DNA of 64,000 bases from Crocosphaera chwakensis CCY0110 (GCF_000169335.1 NZ_AAXW01000001.1:62001-126000), one strand, 5' to 3'. Counted from the first letter of the stretch, positions 1 to 8,876 are shown. Program-made: numbers and translations. The notes: generated by a model from the letters alone, not told the origin.

Positions 1-503
1 ATCAAAAAATTACCCCATTAACAGCTATTAATAATGTCAGTAAACATCGTCAATCGTTACAACATAACTTTGAATATTTAAAATCTCAATTTCCTCAATT
101 AATAACCTCTAGTGATAATCAATTCAGAATCACAGATTGGACATTTGATTGTCATGACTTAACTCAAGGACAATTACTAAATATCAAAAAAATTTGTGAT
201 AAAAATAACTGGGGTTTTACTTACAGTCATATTCAAGGACATCTCAAACCTGTAGAACAGGATAAAGCAAAAGCATTAATGAGGATCAAAGAAACATACT
301 TTAAACAATTATCTTTACAAGAAATTATGACCGTAGGAGATAGTCCCAATGATGAAAGCTTATTTAATACAGACATATTTCCTATTTCTGTCGGGGTTAA
401 TAATATTCTCAAATATACAGAAAAATTACAATATAAGCCTGCTTATATAACTAACTTGTTAGAAATTGATGGATTTTGTGAATTAGCAAAATTATTGATT
501 TAA
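1..503 (+). CDS. HAD-IIB family phosphatase, C-terminal part (5' end outside window)
   Basis: An open frame runs from the first bases of the window to a TAA at 503, so the start lies upstream. About 166 residues are visible. The stretch VEQDKAKAL followed by GDSPNDESLF matches motif III (Lys) and motif IV (GDxxND) of the Cof/sucrose-phosphatase type of haloacid dehalogenase-like phosphatases, in which the two Asp residues bind Mg2+. The N-terminal DxD nucleophile lies outside the window. The substrate is unknown; sugar phosphates are usual for this subgroup. An internal ATG at 279 is open in the same frame but would remove most of the domain, so it is unlikely to be the start. Confidence 0.75.
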   Translation, partial: QKITPLTAINNVSKHRQSLQHNFEYLKSQFPQLITSSDNQFRITDWTFDCHDLTQGQLLNIKKICDKNNWGFTYSHIQGHLKPVEQDKAKALMRIKETYFKQLSLQEIMTVGDSPNDESLFNTDIFPISVGVNNILKYTEKLQYKPAYITNLLEIDGFCELAKLLI

Positions 504-516
504 AATAACTACATAA

Positions 517-1152
517 TTAATAAAATATTCGAGTGTATTGTTGATTAAAGTCATAATTTTCAATAACATTTAAAATAACATTGACAAGTTTTTGACCACC
601 TTGCATAGAAGGTTCAATAGGATTAGCATAATCTTGAGATTCATTAAACACTAATCTTAAATCAATGATAGGAAGACCCAATTTAAACCCCTGTGTCAGA
701 ATGACATCATTGAAAATAGTTAATGCTGTCATACTTCGTTTTTGTAACATTTTATCCGCAAAATTCGGATTATAAATAGTACAGATAGTCGTTGAGAGAT
801 GAAACCCCAGAATTGTTTTTAACAACTCCTGATATTGTTGTTCAAATTCTTCTCTTAACTTGGCCAGTTGGTCAAAAACTTGTGCAGAAGAATCCACCTT
901 TTCATCTAAAATGTTAATAGAACTCAAGGAATCATTGCCACCCACACTGAGAATGAGATGAGTTGCATCTTTTGGTAGTTTTCCAAGTTGGCTATTAATA
1001 TCCTCTACTTTATGGCCATCAACTGCATTTAGAGTTCCTTGCCAAGTCTCAGGTAGAACATTTTGTAACTGAGTAATAACATCAGGATTGTTCTCACCAA
1101 CGTATGCAGCGTTATCAAAAATTGAATCACCAACTAAGATAATATGAGGCAT
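517..1152 (-). CDS. SGNH/GDSL-family hydrolase
   Basis: The 211-residue protein opens with VGDSIFDN (residues 7-14, block I with nucleophile Ser10) and has GGND at 71-74 (block III, oxyanion Asn73), which identify an SGNH hydrolase or lipase/esterase fold. No signal peptide is seen, so it is probably cytoplasmic. Near the C-terminus, where family members carry DxxH, the sequence reads IEPSMQGGQKL without the catalytic His, so the triad looks incomplete or uses another residue. It ends 14 bases after the stop of the convergent HAD gene. Substrate unknown. Confidence 0.75.
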   Translation of the reverse strand: MPHIILVGDSIFDNAAYVGENNPDVITQLQNVLPETWQGTLNAVDGHKVEDINSQLGKLPKDATHLILSVGGNDSLSSINILDEKVDSSAQVFDQLAKLREEFEQQYQELLKTILGFHLSTTICTIYNPNFADKMLQKRSMTALTIFNDVILTQGFKLGLPIIDLRLVFNESQDYANPIEPSMQGGQKLVNVILNVIENYDFNQQYTRIFY

Positions 1153-1190
1153 TTTACTGTTTATTTTCCATGACCTAATCTATTTAAACT

Positions 1191-2741
1191 TTATCTTGAG
1201 TTAGTATTCAGTTGCAATACTCTCATGATAATGCCAACAATAAAGACAATAATAATCCCTAATAAAATATAGGTCAATGGATTTGCTATATATAAATAAG
1301 GAATGTCTCGGACTACTTTTTCAATGGAATCTGGTAACGCAAAGCGGATAAAGAAACCTAAAACCCAAGAAATTAGAACTGCAACAACTAGCCAAATTAG
1401 AATACGAATACTATTATAAATTGAAATCACAGAAGGTTGAGGCCAACCTAAAGAGGGTTTTCCAGGTTGAAAAGAATTCCCCTCTAATATCCAGTCCGCT
1501 AATTGTTTTATTAATGGGGTTTTTCGACTTGGTTTATAATTCAAATATTTAATATGACTCAACAAATGAATTCCTTCTGCTTTATAAGCAATTTCTTTTG
1601 GTTGTTGCTTATTTTCATTGGTTTTGAAGTTGAATAATGCGCTTCTTCCTGCTACGGGATCTGTCGGATCATAAATATTTAACCATTGAAATTTAGAGTT
1701 AAAAATATTGCTATCTTTATTCACAGGAACAATAGCTGGCCAAACTACACCAAATTTACTTAAAGGAGAACCATAAGTGACAAATCCTTGTAAGTTTTTA
1801 AACAACTCAGAACGAGAAACAATATCATTGTTGTTTAACCAAGCAGGACGAGAAGGAAACATATTCTCTTCTTCTTCCGATGTTAAACCTTTAGCTGCTT
1901 TTTGGGTTTGGAAATCGGGTCGATTCTTCCATTTTTTCCATAATTCTTGACTCAAATAATTAGGTAAAGCTTCCTCTGTTTCCATTAATCCATTAAACGC
2001 AACAAGGGTTCCTAAACTATGGGATAAAACATACCAGCGATCGTAATTCCTCAAACTCATGTTCACTAACCCTTTAACCATCCGTCGTCGAACGGAAACA
2101 CGGGGAGGTTGTCCTAAATCTACTAAGGGGCCTTTTCCTGTTCTTTTTCCTTCTTGATAAAGCTTAACATCTCCTAAATATTGAACTAAAATATCAGGGC
2201 GTAAATCAAAGCCTAAGACTTTACGTAAAATAACACTCAAAAATGAAAGTACAGGAAGAACTAATAAAATAACCAAGGAGACCCAAAAGAAGCTTAAGCG
2301 ACCTTTTAAGTCCATTTTAGGTCTGTTGCCCTGCATATCTTCAGGGGGTCTTACTTTATCACTTGTTGCTAAATTAGGATTACTATATTGTTTTCTTGAC
2401 CATAAAGATAACCCCCACGCCCAAAAACCCAGTTCAGTTTTTAAGCTATCTGGATCTCCAAGATCCGCCCACCAAACCTCACTAAAAGCTAACTCTGTTA
2501 TCTGATCATTTTTATCTTTAACTTCAATAATAAGAGGTTCTTTATCATCAGCTTGCCAAGTTTGTTGACTGGCTCCGTAAGCTCCTGTATTTTGATCATT
2601 GATAATGATTCTAACTTTGAGATTTTTTTTATTATCAGCTTTTAAAGCCGTTGCCATATCCCTAACAATTTCTTCAACTGTTTCAAATTTTTTCTGTTCA
2701 CCAATGCCGTGAACTACTAAAATTCCGACTTTTGTTACCAT
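1191..2741 (-). CDS. Membrane-anchored alpha/beta-hydrolase-like protein
   Basis: The 516-residue protein starts with a beta strand and VVHGIGEQ, the oxyanion-type HG motif of lipases. It has LSHSLGTLVAF around 239-249, a nucleophile elbow with probable catalytic Ser242. Hydrophobic segments near 149-172 and two near the C-terminus (about 440-465 and 485-505) suggest it is tethered in a membrane. The ATG at 2741 follows a GGAG ribosome-binding site. It lies 38 bases upstream of the SGNH hydrolase on the same strand, so the two hydrolases may be co-transcribed. The exact substrate is not recognisable. Confidence 0.6.
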   Translation of the reverse strand: MVTKVGILVVHGIGEQKKFETVEEIVRDMATALKADNKKNLKVRIIINDQNTGAYGASQQTWQADDKEPLIIEVKDKNDQITELAFSEVWWADLGDPDSLKTELGFWAWGLSLWSRKQYSNPNLATSDKVRPPEDMQGNRPKMDLKGRLSFFWVSLVILLVLPVLSFLSVILRKVLGFDLRPDILVQYLGDVKLYQEGKRTGKGPLVDLGQPPRVSVRRRMVKGLVNMSLRNYDRWYVLSHSLGTLVAFNGLMETEEALPNYLSQELWKKWKNRPDFQTQKAAKGLTSEEEENMFPSRPAWLNNNDIVSRSELFKNLQGFVTYGSPLSKFGVVWPAIVPVNKDSNIFNSKFQWLNIYDPTDPVAGRSALFNFKTNENKQQPKEIAYKAEGIHLLSHIKYLNYKPSRKTPLIKQLADWILEGNSFQPGKPSLGWPQPSVISIYNSIRILIWLVVAVLISWVLGFFIRFALPDSIEKVVRDIPYLYIANPLTYILLGIIIVFIVGIIMRVLQLNTNSR

Positions 2742-3015
2742 GAGAATAACTCCTATCTTTAGTTTTTAAAAATACAAGATATTTTTTGAGTATTAATATA
2801 GGGTTATTTTAACTGAGATTCACTGAACAATCATATGAATTTTTATTGCATTTGCTATTAAAAATATATTTTAAAAGTCAATAAAATTATTAATTATTAA
2901 TCATTGGTCTAAGCTTGCTAGTTCTCCACCCCGAAGACGCAACTATGGTATTCTATGGTGAAACTTACAACAGATTAAAAATCTTTTAGTAAAACTCCCT
3001 CATCTCATAGTTTTC

Positions 3016-3894
3016 ATGACGACTCAACTCTCCTCTTATGAATTCGAGGTTGTCACAGTCAACCCCCAAGGCGAAATTACTCAACGGGAAAACAAAAAAA
3101 CCTTATATTTCCTAGAAAAATTAGAACACGAATCTACCTTAGAAATGGTAGCCATTCCAGGGGGAACCTTTTATATGGGTTCTTTGAAGACAGAAGAAGG
3201 ATGCTTATCTTCCCAAACCCCTCAACATTTAGTCACCCTCAAACCCTTTTGGATGAGTAAATATCCTATTACTCAACACCAATGGAAAGTCGTGGCCAAA
3301 CTGCCTTGTATTAAACAATTTCTCGATCCTGAGCCAGCTAATTTTTCTAATCCGAATCGTCCTGTAGAACAAGTTTGTTGGTACGATGTCCAAGAATTTT
3401 GTGCTAGGTTATCCGAATATAGTCAACGGTCTTATTATCTCCCTAGTGAAGCTCAATGGGAGTATGCTTGCCGTGCTAATACAACCACCCCTTTTCATTT
3501 CGGGGAAACCATTACCACAAACTTAGCTAACTATTCTGGGGTTGACTGGGAGTATCAAGGGAAAATTTGTAGTAAAGGGTCTTATCGTCATGGGCCATTG
3601 GGAGAAGATCGACGGGAAACCACTGCGGTAGGACATTTTGGAGTTGCTAATAGTTTCGGACTTTATGATATGTACGGTAATGTCCGAGAATGGTGTGAGG
3701 ATGTCTGGCATAAAAATTATGTAGGATCTCCTGACAATGGCCAGGCTTGGATTGGCCATACAGAAGAAACCAGACGAGTTTTAAGAGGAGGATCATGGAA
3801 TTGTTCTCCCCATAAATGTCGTTCAGCTTACCGAGCTAAACTTGATCCCCTGACATCCCTTTATGATATTGGCTTTCGTATCGTTCATTATTAA
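3016..3894 (+). CDS. Formylglycine-generating-enzyme-fold (SUMF1) protein
   Basis: The 292-residue protein shows the FGE/SUMF1 fold from start to end: EMVAIPGGTFYMGS near residue 40, YYLPSEAQWEYACR, the NVREWCEDVW motif and a closing RGGSWNC...GFRIV block. Cys263 and Cys268 (C-x4-C) fall where true FGE enzymes carry the active cysteine pair that oxidises sulfatase cysteine to formylglycine. Many relatives (EgtB-like, PvdO-like, kinase partners) keep only the second Cys. No sulfatase gene is visible in the window. Most likely cytoplasmic. It lies just upstream of ccmK3, on the same strand. Confidence 0.8.
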   Translation: MTTQLSSYEFEVVTVNPQGEITQRENKKTLYFLEKLEHESTLEMVAIPGGTFYMGSLKTEEGCLSSQTPQHLVTLKPFWMSKYPITQHQWKVVAKLPCIKQFLDPEPANFSNPNRPVEQVCWYDVQEFCARLSEYSQRSYYLPSEAQWEYACRANTTTPFHFGETITTNLANYSGVDWEYQGKICSKGSYRHGPLGEDRRETTAVGHFGVANSFGLYDMYGNVREWCEDVWHKNYVGSPDNGQAWIGHTEETRRVLRGGSWNCSPHKCRSAYRAKLDPLTSLYDIGFRIVHY

Positions 3895-3967
3895 TTGACA
3901 TAGGAGAATCCCTATCATGATATGATGAGTGAGCAAGAAAAACCATGCTTTTCCCATCATTACCCTT

Positions 3968-4279
3968 ATGCCTCAAGCCGTTGGTGTCATTCAAACTGTA
4001 GGATTTCCCGCCGTGTTAGCAGCAGCTGATGCAATGGTAAAAGGAGGAAGGGTGACAATTGTTTATTCTGATAAAGCCGAACGTGGAGAATTTTTAGTAG
4101 CCATTCGTGGCCCCGTTTCTGAGGTAAAAATCGCTATGGAAGCAGGAAAAGAAGCAGCTGAAAAATCTTACAATGGTAAAGTATCTAGTCATTACATTGT
4201 CCCTAACCCCCCAGAAAACTTGCTCAGTATCCTACCTCTAGATTTCACAGAAGAAATTGAACCATTCCGAGTTTCATAA
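3968..4279 (+). CDS. ccmK3: Carboxysome shell hexamer protein CcmK3
   Basis: A bacterial-microcompartment (BMC) domain protein that forms shell hexamers of the beta-carboxysome. The core PQAVGVIQTVGFPAVLAA, the loop FLVAIRGPVSEV and the tail SHYIVPNPPENLLSILPL match CcmK3, whose pore loop differs from that of CcmK1/K2. The ATG at 3968 gives the usual length (103 residues). An in-frame GTG at 3929 would add 13 residues (MSKKNHAFPIITL) not expected in the family, although AGGAGA at about 3902 lies nearer that start. ccmK4 follows 195 bases downstream. K3 is known to need K4 as partner in mixed hexamers. Confidence 0.9.
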   Translation: MPQAVGVIQTVGFPAVLAAADAMVKGGRVTIVYSDKAERGEFLVAIRGPVSEVKIAMEAGKEAAEKSYNGKVSSHYIVPNPPENLLSILPLDFTEEIEPFRVS

Positions 4280-4474
4280 AGTTATCAAGATAAAGGAGTG
4301 AAAAATCCTGTCTCTTGATTATATTGCAGGGTAAAGCTTTATTAATTTTGACTATTGCTCTGCAATCGTAGCAAAGTTTAACGATGAAACGTCTGACTTC
4401 GTTATTGCACCCTTTCACCATAAAATTAATCCTATTGTTAACAACGCCATCAATCACTATTTAGGAGACTTCCT

Positions 4475-4822
4475 ATGACTCAAAAAGCTGTCGGATCAAT
4501 TGAATCAAAAGGTTTTCCAGGAATTTTAGCGGCCGCTGACGCTATGGTTAAAGCAGGAAGAATTACCATCGTTGGTTATATTCGAGCCGGAAGCGCTCGT
4601 TTTACTCTCAATATTCGCGGAGACGTTCAAGAAGTTAAAACCGCTATGGCTGCTGGAATTGATGCCATTGAACGGACAGAAGGGGCTACCCTAGAAACTT
4701 GGGTAATTATTCCTCGTCCCCACGATAATGTTGTTGGAGTCTTACCCATTGATTATAGCGATCAGGTGGAGACGTTTCGCCAAGCAGCCGAAGGTATTGC
4801 CCTTCCTGCTTCAAGTTCTTAA
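4475..4822 (+). CDS. ccmK4: Carboxysome shell hexamer protein CcmK4
   Basis: A 115-residue BMC-domain protein. The strings VGSIESKGFPGILAAAD, GRITIVGYIRAGSARFTLN and WVIIPRPHDNVVGVLPID are nearly those of Synechocystis CcmK4. It forms shell hexamers and mixed hexamers with CcmK3, and influences metabolite passage through the shell. TAGGAG precedes the ATG. Unlike the main ccmK2K1LMNO cluster, the ccmK3-ccmK4 pair normally sits alone in cyanobacterial genomes, as here. A GC-rich hairpin lies about 30 bases after the stop. Confidence 0.95.
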   Translation: MTQKAVGSIESKGFPGILAAADAMVKAGRITIVGYIRAGSARFTLNIRGDVQEVKTAMAAGIDAIERTEGATLETWVIIPRPHDNVVGVLPIDYSDQVETFRQAAEGIALPASSS

Positions 4823-4850
4823 TTTTTTTTATGTGAACTTGGCTCTTAAT

Positions 4851-4868
4851 GGGGGCGATGTTGCCCCC
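4851..4868. terminator. GC-rich hairpin between convergent genes
   Basis: GGGGGC at 4851-4856 pairs with GCCCCC at 4863-4868 around a six-base loop. It sits between the ends of ccmK4 (+) and the hypothetical gene at 4893-5171 (-). There is no long T-tract on either side, so a rho-independent terminator is likely but not certain. Confidence 0.45.
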
Positions 4869-4892
4869 TCGAATTCTATCGCTAAGCTTTCA

Positions 4893-5171
4893 TCAAGAAT
4901 ATAATCGGTCTTCATAAAAGTCTTCACAGCATACCTGTGTCACCCCTTCTAGCCCTAATTCTTCTAGATAATTCATCCAAGCTTCTGGGGTATCGTCAAC
5001 GGGTAAAACACCTAGAACCCTAGCTACATCAGCAACCCAAGGAACCGTAGAGATACAATAACCTTTCCAGTGAACCTCTAAAGATAGCCAATCAGGAACT
5101 TGATGGGCATCAAACTGGGTAGATGCTCGATAATCTGCTTGAAAACAGTAAATTTTACCTGTTTTGCTCAT
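4893..5171 (-). CDS. Conserved cyanobacterial hypothetical protein
   Basis: A 92-residue soluble, acidic protein with no signal peptide or membrane segment. The sequence is rich in Trp (WLSLEVHW, VPWVADV) and ends with CCEDFYEDRLYS. I do not recognise a characterised family. It runs convergent to ccmK4, with the hairpin at 4851-4868 between them. The ATG at 5171 is the only reasonable start. A gene of this size and composition looks like a conserved lineage protein rather than a chance frame, but no function can be given. Confidence 0.6.
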   Translation of the reverse strand: MSKTGKIYCFQADYRASTQFDAHQVPDWLSLEVHWKGYCISTVPWVADVARVLGVLPVDDTPEAWMNYLEELGLEGVTQVCCEDFYEDRLYS

Positions 5172-5511
5172 AGTTTAAGGAAAATAGAAAATAAAACAAC
5201 CTGTCAATTGACGGGAGACTTAAATCATTAACGCCTCGTTTACTGATCATGGGATAACACATTTATCTCTCAAAAATCAGCGATCGTGTCATCAAAAAAA
5301 CACAAAGTTAGGGAAAATTGAATAAATTGAGTTAAACCATGAATAATATATAAGCAAACCCTTGATCACAAGACTGATTTTTAGATTTTTTTTGTTTAAT
5401 TCTTAACATTTAATTTTTATAATCGATGACTAAGAAATCTCAGCCATTCTATTTTGCAATGGCTAAGCTAATAATTAATATTTTATTTTTTCATAGGGTT
5501 CGAGGTGGTTA
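5172..5511. other. 340-base intergenic region with a small hairpin
   Basis: AT-rich spacer between divergent genes (hypothetical at 4893-5171 and the DUF389 gene at 5512). AGCCATT (5442-5448) pairs with AATGGCT (5458-5464) across a nine-base loop, 48 bases before the DUF389 start. It could be a leader hairpin or operator. No RNA gene or ORF with coding character is seen. Confidence 0.35.
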
Positions 5512-6642
5512 ATGTTAATGGAGATCAAGCAATGGTTAAAACGAAAAATTCCCAGAGTTCCCCCGGATATTAGGGAAAAATTGCAACAAGAACTTTTAGA
5601 CGAGGCTGAACTCGATACTGAATTTCTGGTTTTAACGATTAGTTCTTGTGTTATTGCCACCCTTGGACTTTTAATTAACAGTGCTGCCGTCATTATCGGT
5701 GCTATGTTAATCGCTCCTTTAATGTTACCGTTACGGGGTTTAGCGTTAGGAATGTTAGATACCGATCGCATTTTGGTAAGAATTAGTTTGATGACCCTAA
5801 TCATTGGAACGGGAACATCGATGATGATTTCTGCTTTGGTTGGAGCGTTTTTCGGTCTTCCAGAAGCCTCTTTTGGTTCAGAAATTTTAGGACGCACTCA
5901 ACCCAATTTAGCGGATTTAGGGGTTGCTGTGGCCGCAGGGGCTATTAGTGGTTTTGCGAAAATTCGTCGTAAACTCAGCGATGCTTTAGCAGGAACCGCT
6001 ATTTCTGTAGCCTTGATGCCTCCTTTATGTGTTGTTGGTATTGCCCTATCTCAACAGTCGTTACCCCTAGCCAGTGGCGCATTTTTGCTGTATTTAACCA
6101 ACCTTTTAGGCATTACCCTATCTTGCATCGTTATCTTTATTTTTGGGGGTTATTACCTCAATTACAGCCAAACCAGTCAAGCGTTGAGTGGCTTTGTGGC
6201 CATGACAGGAATTTTAGTGTTTCCTTTGTTTATCAGTTTTGGTAATCTTCTTCGACAAGAAAGGTTTGAAGGAAAAATTAAAACCCTCTTAGAAAATAGA
6301 ACTGTTACCGTTGGTCAACAAAGTGAGTTAGTTGGTTTAAAAGTTCAATGGCCAACGTTTCCCTGGAGTAAAGAATATCCCATTATCTTAGTGACCGTTC
6401 AAGAAAATATTAAAAACCCCATTACTCCCACTCAGGTTAGCTTAGTTGAACAGTTAATTAAGACGGAGTTGGGGCAAAAGTTTAAACTCGTCTTCCGTGT
6501 CAGTCAACTACGAGAAGTAGTGGCCGACTATGAACGGCCTTTATCGACTCCTCAGTTATTTGGTCCCGTGTCTCCTCCTCCTGTTTCTCCCTTACCTCGA
6601 CAAGACATTTCTCCGTCTGTTTGGTCAGAAGATAAGGAATAA
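5512..6642 (+). CDS. DUF389 family membrane protein
   Basis: The 376-residue protein has a short cytoplasmic start, then LVLTISSCVIATLGLLINSAAVIIGAMLIAPLMLPLRGLA-type helices typical of DUF389. At least five further hydrophobic segments run to about residue 245, followed by a soluble tail of about 130 residues ending in a Pro-rich stretch. The conserved GAMLIAPLM motif is the family hallmark. The family has no established transport function. A second in-frame ATG lies two codons downstream. It stands alone, convergent with msrA. Confidence 0.8.
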   Translation: MLMEIKQWLKRKIPRVPPDIREKLQQELLDEAELDTEFLVLTISSCVIATLGLLINSAAVIIGAMLIAPLMLPLRGLALGMLDTDRILVRISLMTLIIGTGTSMMISALVGAFFGLPEASFGSEILGRTQPNLADLGVAVAAGAISGFAKIRRKLSDALAGTAISVALMPPLCVVGIALSQQSLPLASGAFLLYLTNLLGITLSCIVIFIFGGYYLNYSQTSQALSGFVAMTGILVFPLFISFGNLLRQERFEGKIKTLLENRTVTVGQQSELVGLKVQWPTFPWSKEYPIILVTVQENIKNPITPTQVSLVEQLIKTELGQKFKLVFRVSQLREVVADYERPLSTPQLFGPVSPPPVSPLPRQDISPSVWSEDKE

Positions 6643-6673
6643 TATCAACAAAAAGACAGAAGGTAGAAGAATG

Positions 6674-7210
6674 TTAAGCTAACATTTTCTCAGGAAAATA
6701 CTTCTTGAGCTTGTTTAATTTAGGAGGAATACTAAATAAGCAGTAAGGTTGATTAGGATGCTTTTTGAAATAGTTTTGATGATAGTCTTCTGCGGGATAA
6801 TAGTCGGTTAATTCTTTTAATTCTGTGACAATTTTCCCATTAAAAACATCTTCCTTATTGAGCTTATCAATCACTTGCTTCGCAGTTTCGAGTTGTTCTT
6901 GTGAGTTCCAGAGAATAATAGAACGGTATTGAGTTCCCACATCGTTTCCTTGTCGGTTTAATGTAGTAGGGTCATGACTGACCGTAAAAAAGATTTGTAA
7001 TATCTCTGTTAAGGAAATCTTCTTAGAACTAAAGGTTACTTTAACCACTTCTGCGTGTCCAGTTCTACCACCACACACTTGATCATAAGTTGGATTTTTC
7101 GTATCTCCTCCTGCATAACCAGATTCAACACTTTCTACCCCTTCGACATTTTGATAAACTGATTCGACGCACCAAAAACAGCCACCACCTAATACAATTG
7201 TCTCTGACAT
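6674..7210 (-). CDS. msrA: Peptide-methionine (S)-S-oxide reductase
   Basis: A 178-residue enzyme that reduces methionine-S-sulfoxide in proteins back to methionine, using thioredoxin-linked cysteines. GGGCFWCVE (Cys11 catalytic, Cys14) and GYAGGDTKNPTYDQV are the MsrA signature. EVVKVTF and DPTTLNRQGNDVGTQYRS complete the fold. Length is normal for short bacterial MsrA. A good ribosome-binding site (CGGAGAT) precedes the ATG. Probably cytoplasmic, part of oxidative-stress repair. Confidence 0.95.
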   Translation of the reverse strand: MSETIVLGGGCFWCVESVYQNVEGVESVESGYAGGDTKNPTYDQVCGGRTGHAEVVKVTFSSKKISLTEILQIFFTVSHDPTTLNRQGNDVGTQYRSIILWNSQEQLETAKQVIDKLNKEDVFNGKIVTELKELTDYYPAEDYHQNYFKKHPNQPYCLFSIPPKLNKLKKYFPEKMLA

Positions 7211-7330
7211 TTTTTTATCTCCGTTATTAATTATAATTGCTACATTTCTTAATATAACAGTTTCTAATTAGATTTTCATTAAATTTCTGCCAAAAGTCAT
7301 AATTAAAAAGTATGAGATAATAATTGATTA

Positions 7331-8101
7331 TTAATTATTCATTGGTAACGTCCATCCTAAACGAGTCGGTTGCTCATAAATTCTTTTTAAAGTGTTAATA
7401 TCCCTAGAAGAAATAGGAATAGATGAACTGACTTGTGAAAAATAAAGGACATCATTTTTTTGTAAACTATGACCCCAAATTCCTAAACCATGGCCTAATT
7501 CATGACGCGCTGCGGATAGGGTTGCAAGAGGACCTAAACGGGGACTAATTTGTATGATCATTTTATGGAAAAGTTTATTATCTTTAATATAGAATTCATA
7601 GCGAGTTTGCGCTGTTTTTGCTCTAGGAATTTTTAGGTTTCCTGTTTCTGGATCAATTTCTGCATCAATAGGTGGGTCAATTCTTTGTATAATAATATCG
7701 GCTAATTCTCGTTGAGAAACTTCTGTTATGGGTAAATAACTATTCCATTCAGTGATAGAAGTTTCAACTGCATTAACCCACTGATTAAAACGACGAGTTG
7801 TTGCAGCAGTATCATTAGGATTATCGGGACGATTAAAATATATTTTAATGGGAAACTTTGACCACAGTAAATATCCTGCTACACTGGGTTGAATTTGTTC
7901 AAAATAATCCCCTGAATAAGGTTCATTTTTCCATTGATTTAAGGGGGTGGGTAAGGAATGACTTTGTAAAGGGGGTAAGGATTTTTCTAAGTCTTTTTCT
8001 AACGCAGAAGATGGAGTAATAATTAATAAAATAAAAAAAACAATGATCAGGAATGGTAAGGATAATTTAAAGTAAAATTTATCTTTTTGTCGTTTTTGCA
8101 T
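7331..8101 (-). CDS. Secreted or membrane-anchored matrixin-like zinc metalloprotease
   Basis: The 256-residue protein has a hydrophobic segment at about 10-33 (signal peptide or anchor), so it acts outside the cytoplasm. HELGHGLGIWGH at 200-211 is a metzincin-type zinc motif (His200, Glu201, His204 and probably His211). One extra residue before the third His is present compared with HExxHxxGxxH. The Met-turn position reads NDVLYFS, with Leu where metzincins have Met. The tail ISSRDINTLKRIYEQPTRLGW is typical of cyanobacterial homologues. Substrate unknown. Confidence 0.75.
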   Translation of the reverse strand: MQKRQKDKFYFKLSLPFLIIVFFILLIITPSSALEKDLEKSLPPLQSHSLPTPLNQWKNEPYSGDYFEQIQPSVAGYLLWSKFPIKIYFNRPDNPNDTAATTRRFNQWVNAVETSITEWNSYLPITEVSQRELADIIIQRIDPPIDAEIDPETGNLKIPRAKTAQTRYEFYIKDNKLFHKMIIQISPRLGPLATLSAARHELGHGLGIWGHSLQKNDVLYFSQVSSSIPISSRDINTLKRIYEQPTRLGWTLPMNN

Positions 8102-8299
8102 AAATCAATAGATTAATTTGTTTCTTAACCTAGAATCTATACTATCAAATTCGGATTCAGTTTAGGAGTTTGGAGTGTATAGCGATAATATTATCTAAAT
8201 TCAGGTATCCAGGATAACAAGTTAGAGAAAACGAATAAGTTACTTTTCGTAAATTTCCCTAACTGAGTAAAAATGTTGCCTTAAACTATATCAATCATT

Positions 8300-8734
8300 T
8301 TAATATAGTTGAGCTTGACGACGATCCAATCTTTTTTTGATCCAATCAATACAATCATTAGGACTTAGAAATAAAGTTGGTGCAGCAATATTTCTTAATT
8401 CATGGGAAGGATAATGATCATAAAAACATCTCTTTCCTTCTTGATGAATAATAATTAATGTATTTTGGTAAGTATAGCGTTGATTAAAATAATTATCTTC
8501 TTTTAAATTGACACTATATTGATTAAGATGTTCTTGAGCAATATCTATGATCCCACCTAATGTATTAGAACAGAGTCCCGTGGGATTTTTAGCTTTGTGG
8601 AATTCATCATCGTAACCCTCTGCTGATAATAAAGCATAGGAATAAATAAATTCTCCACTAACTTTAGCAATAAGAAAAGGAATAATTAAATATCCTTGGT
8701 AACTTTTAGATTTTTCGTACAGAAAACGATTCAT
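8300..8734 (-). CDS. Hypothetical protein
   Basis: A 144-residue protein of unknown function. It has one moderately hydrophobic N-terminal stretch (GYLIIPFLIAKVSG) but no clear signal cleavage site, and a charged C-terminus (DWIKKRLDRRQAQLY). FLSPNDCIDWIKKRL looks like a small alpha-helical end. It is flanked by spacers of about 200 and 300 bases, so it is probably transcribed alone. I do not recognise the family. Confidence 0.55.
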   Translation of the reverse strand: MNRFLYEKSKSYQGYLIIPFLIAKVSGEFIYSYALLSAEGYDDEFHKAKNPTGLCSNTLGGIIDIAQEHLNQYSVNLKEDNYFNQRYTYQNTLIIIHQEGKRCFYDHYPSHELRNIAAPTLFLSPNDCIDWIKKRLDRRQAQLY

Positions 8735-8762
8735 AATTAACCATCATTTATTTTTAAGGGGT

Positions 8763-8800
8763 TATAGCAAACTGACTCAAACTTAAGTGAATTTGCTATA
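8763..8800. repeat. Short inverted repeat TATAGCAAA/TTTGCTATA
   Basis: Nine bases TATAGCAAA (8763-8771) recur inverted at 8792-8800 with a 20-base spacer. It lies just upstream of the hypothetical gene ending at 8734, reading toward lower coordinates. Such small palindromes are common dispersed elements in cyanobacteria; a role here is not shown. Confidence 0.5.
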
Positions 8801-8876
8801 TAGTTATGAAAGAAATCATTATCTATAAAAGGAACGCAAAAAATTGATTCATAAGAACAGTTTATGAATTGTCCCT

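Noticed and set aside
4245..4457. 70-codon minus-strand frame between ccmK3 and ccmK4
   Set aside because: Overlaps the end of ccmK3 and lacks a ribosome-binding site or recognisable sequence.
5475..5897. 140-codon minus-strand frame over the DUF389 start
   Set aside because: Antisense shadow of a membrane protein gene; composition biased to Lys/Pro/Ile with no domain.
8763..8800. TATAGCAAA inverted repeat as ends of an insertion sequence
   Set aside because: Only 20 bases between arms and no target duplication; a small palindrome rather than a transposon.
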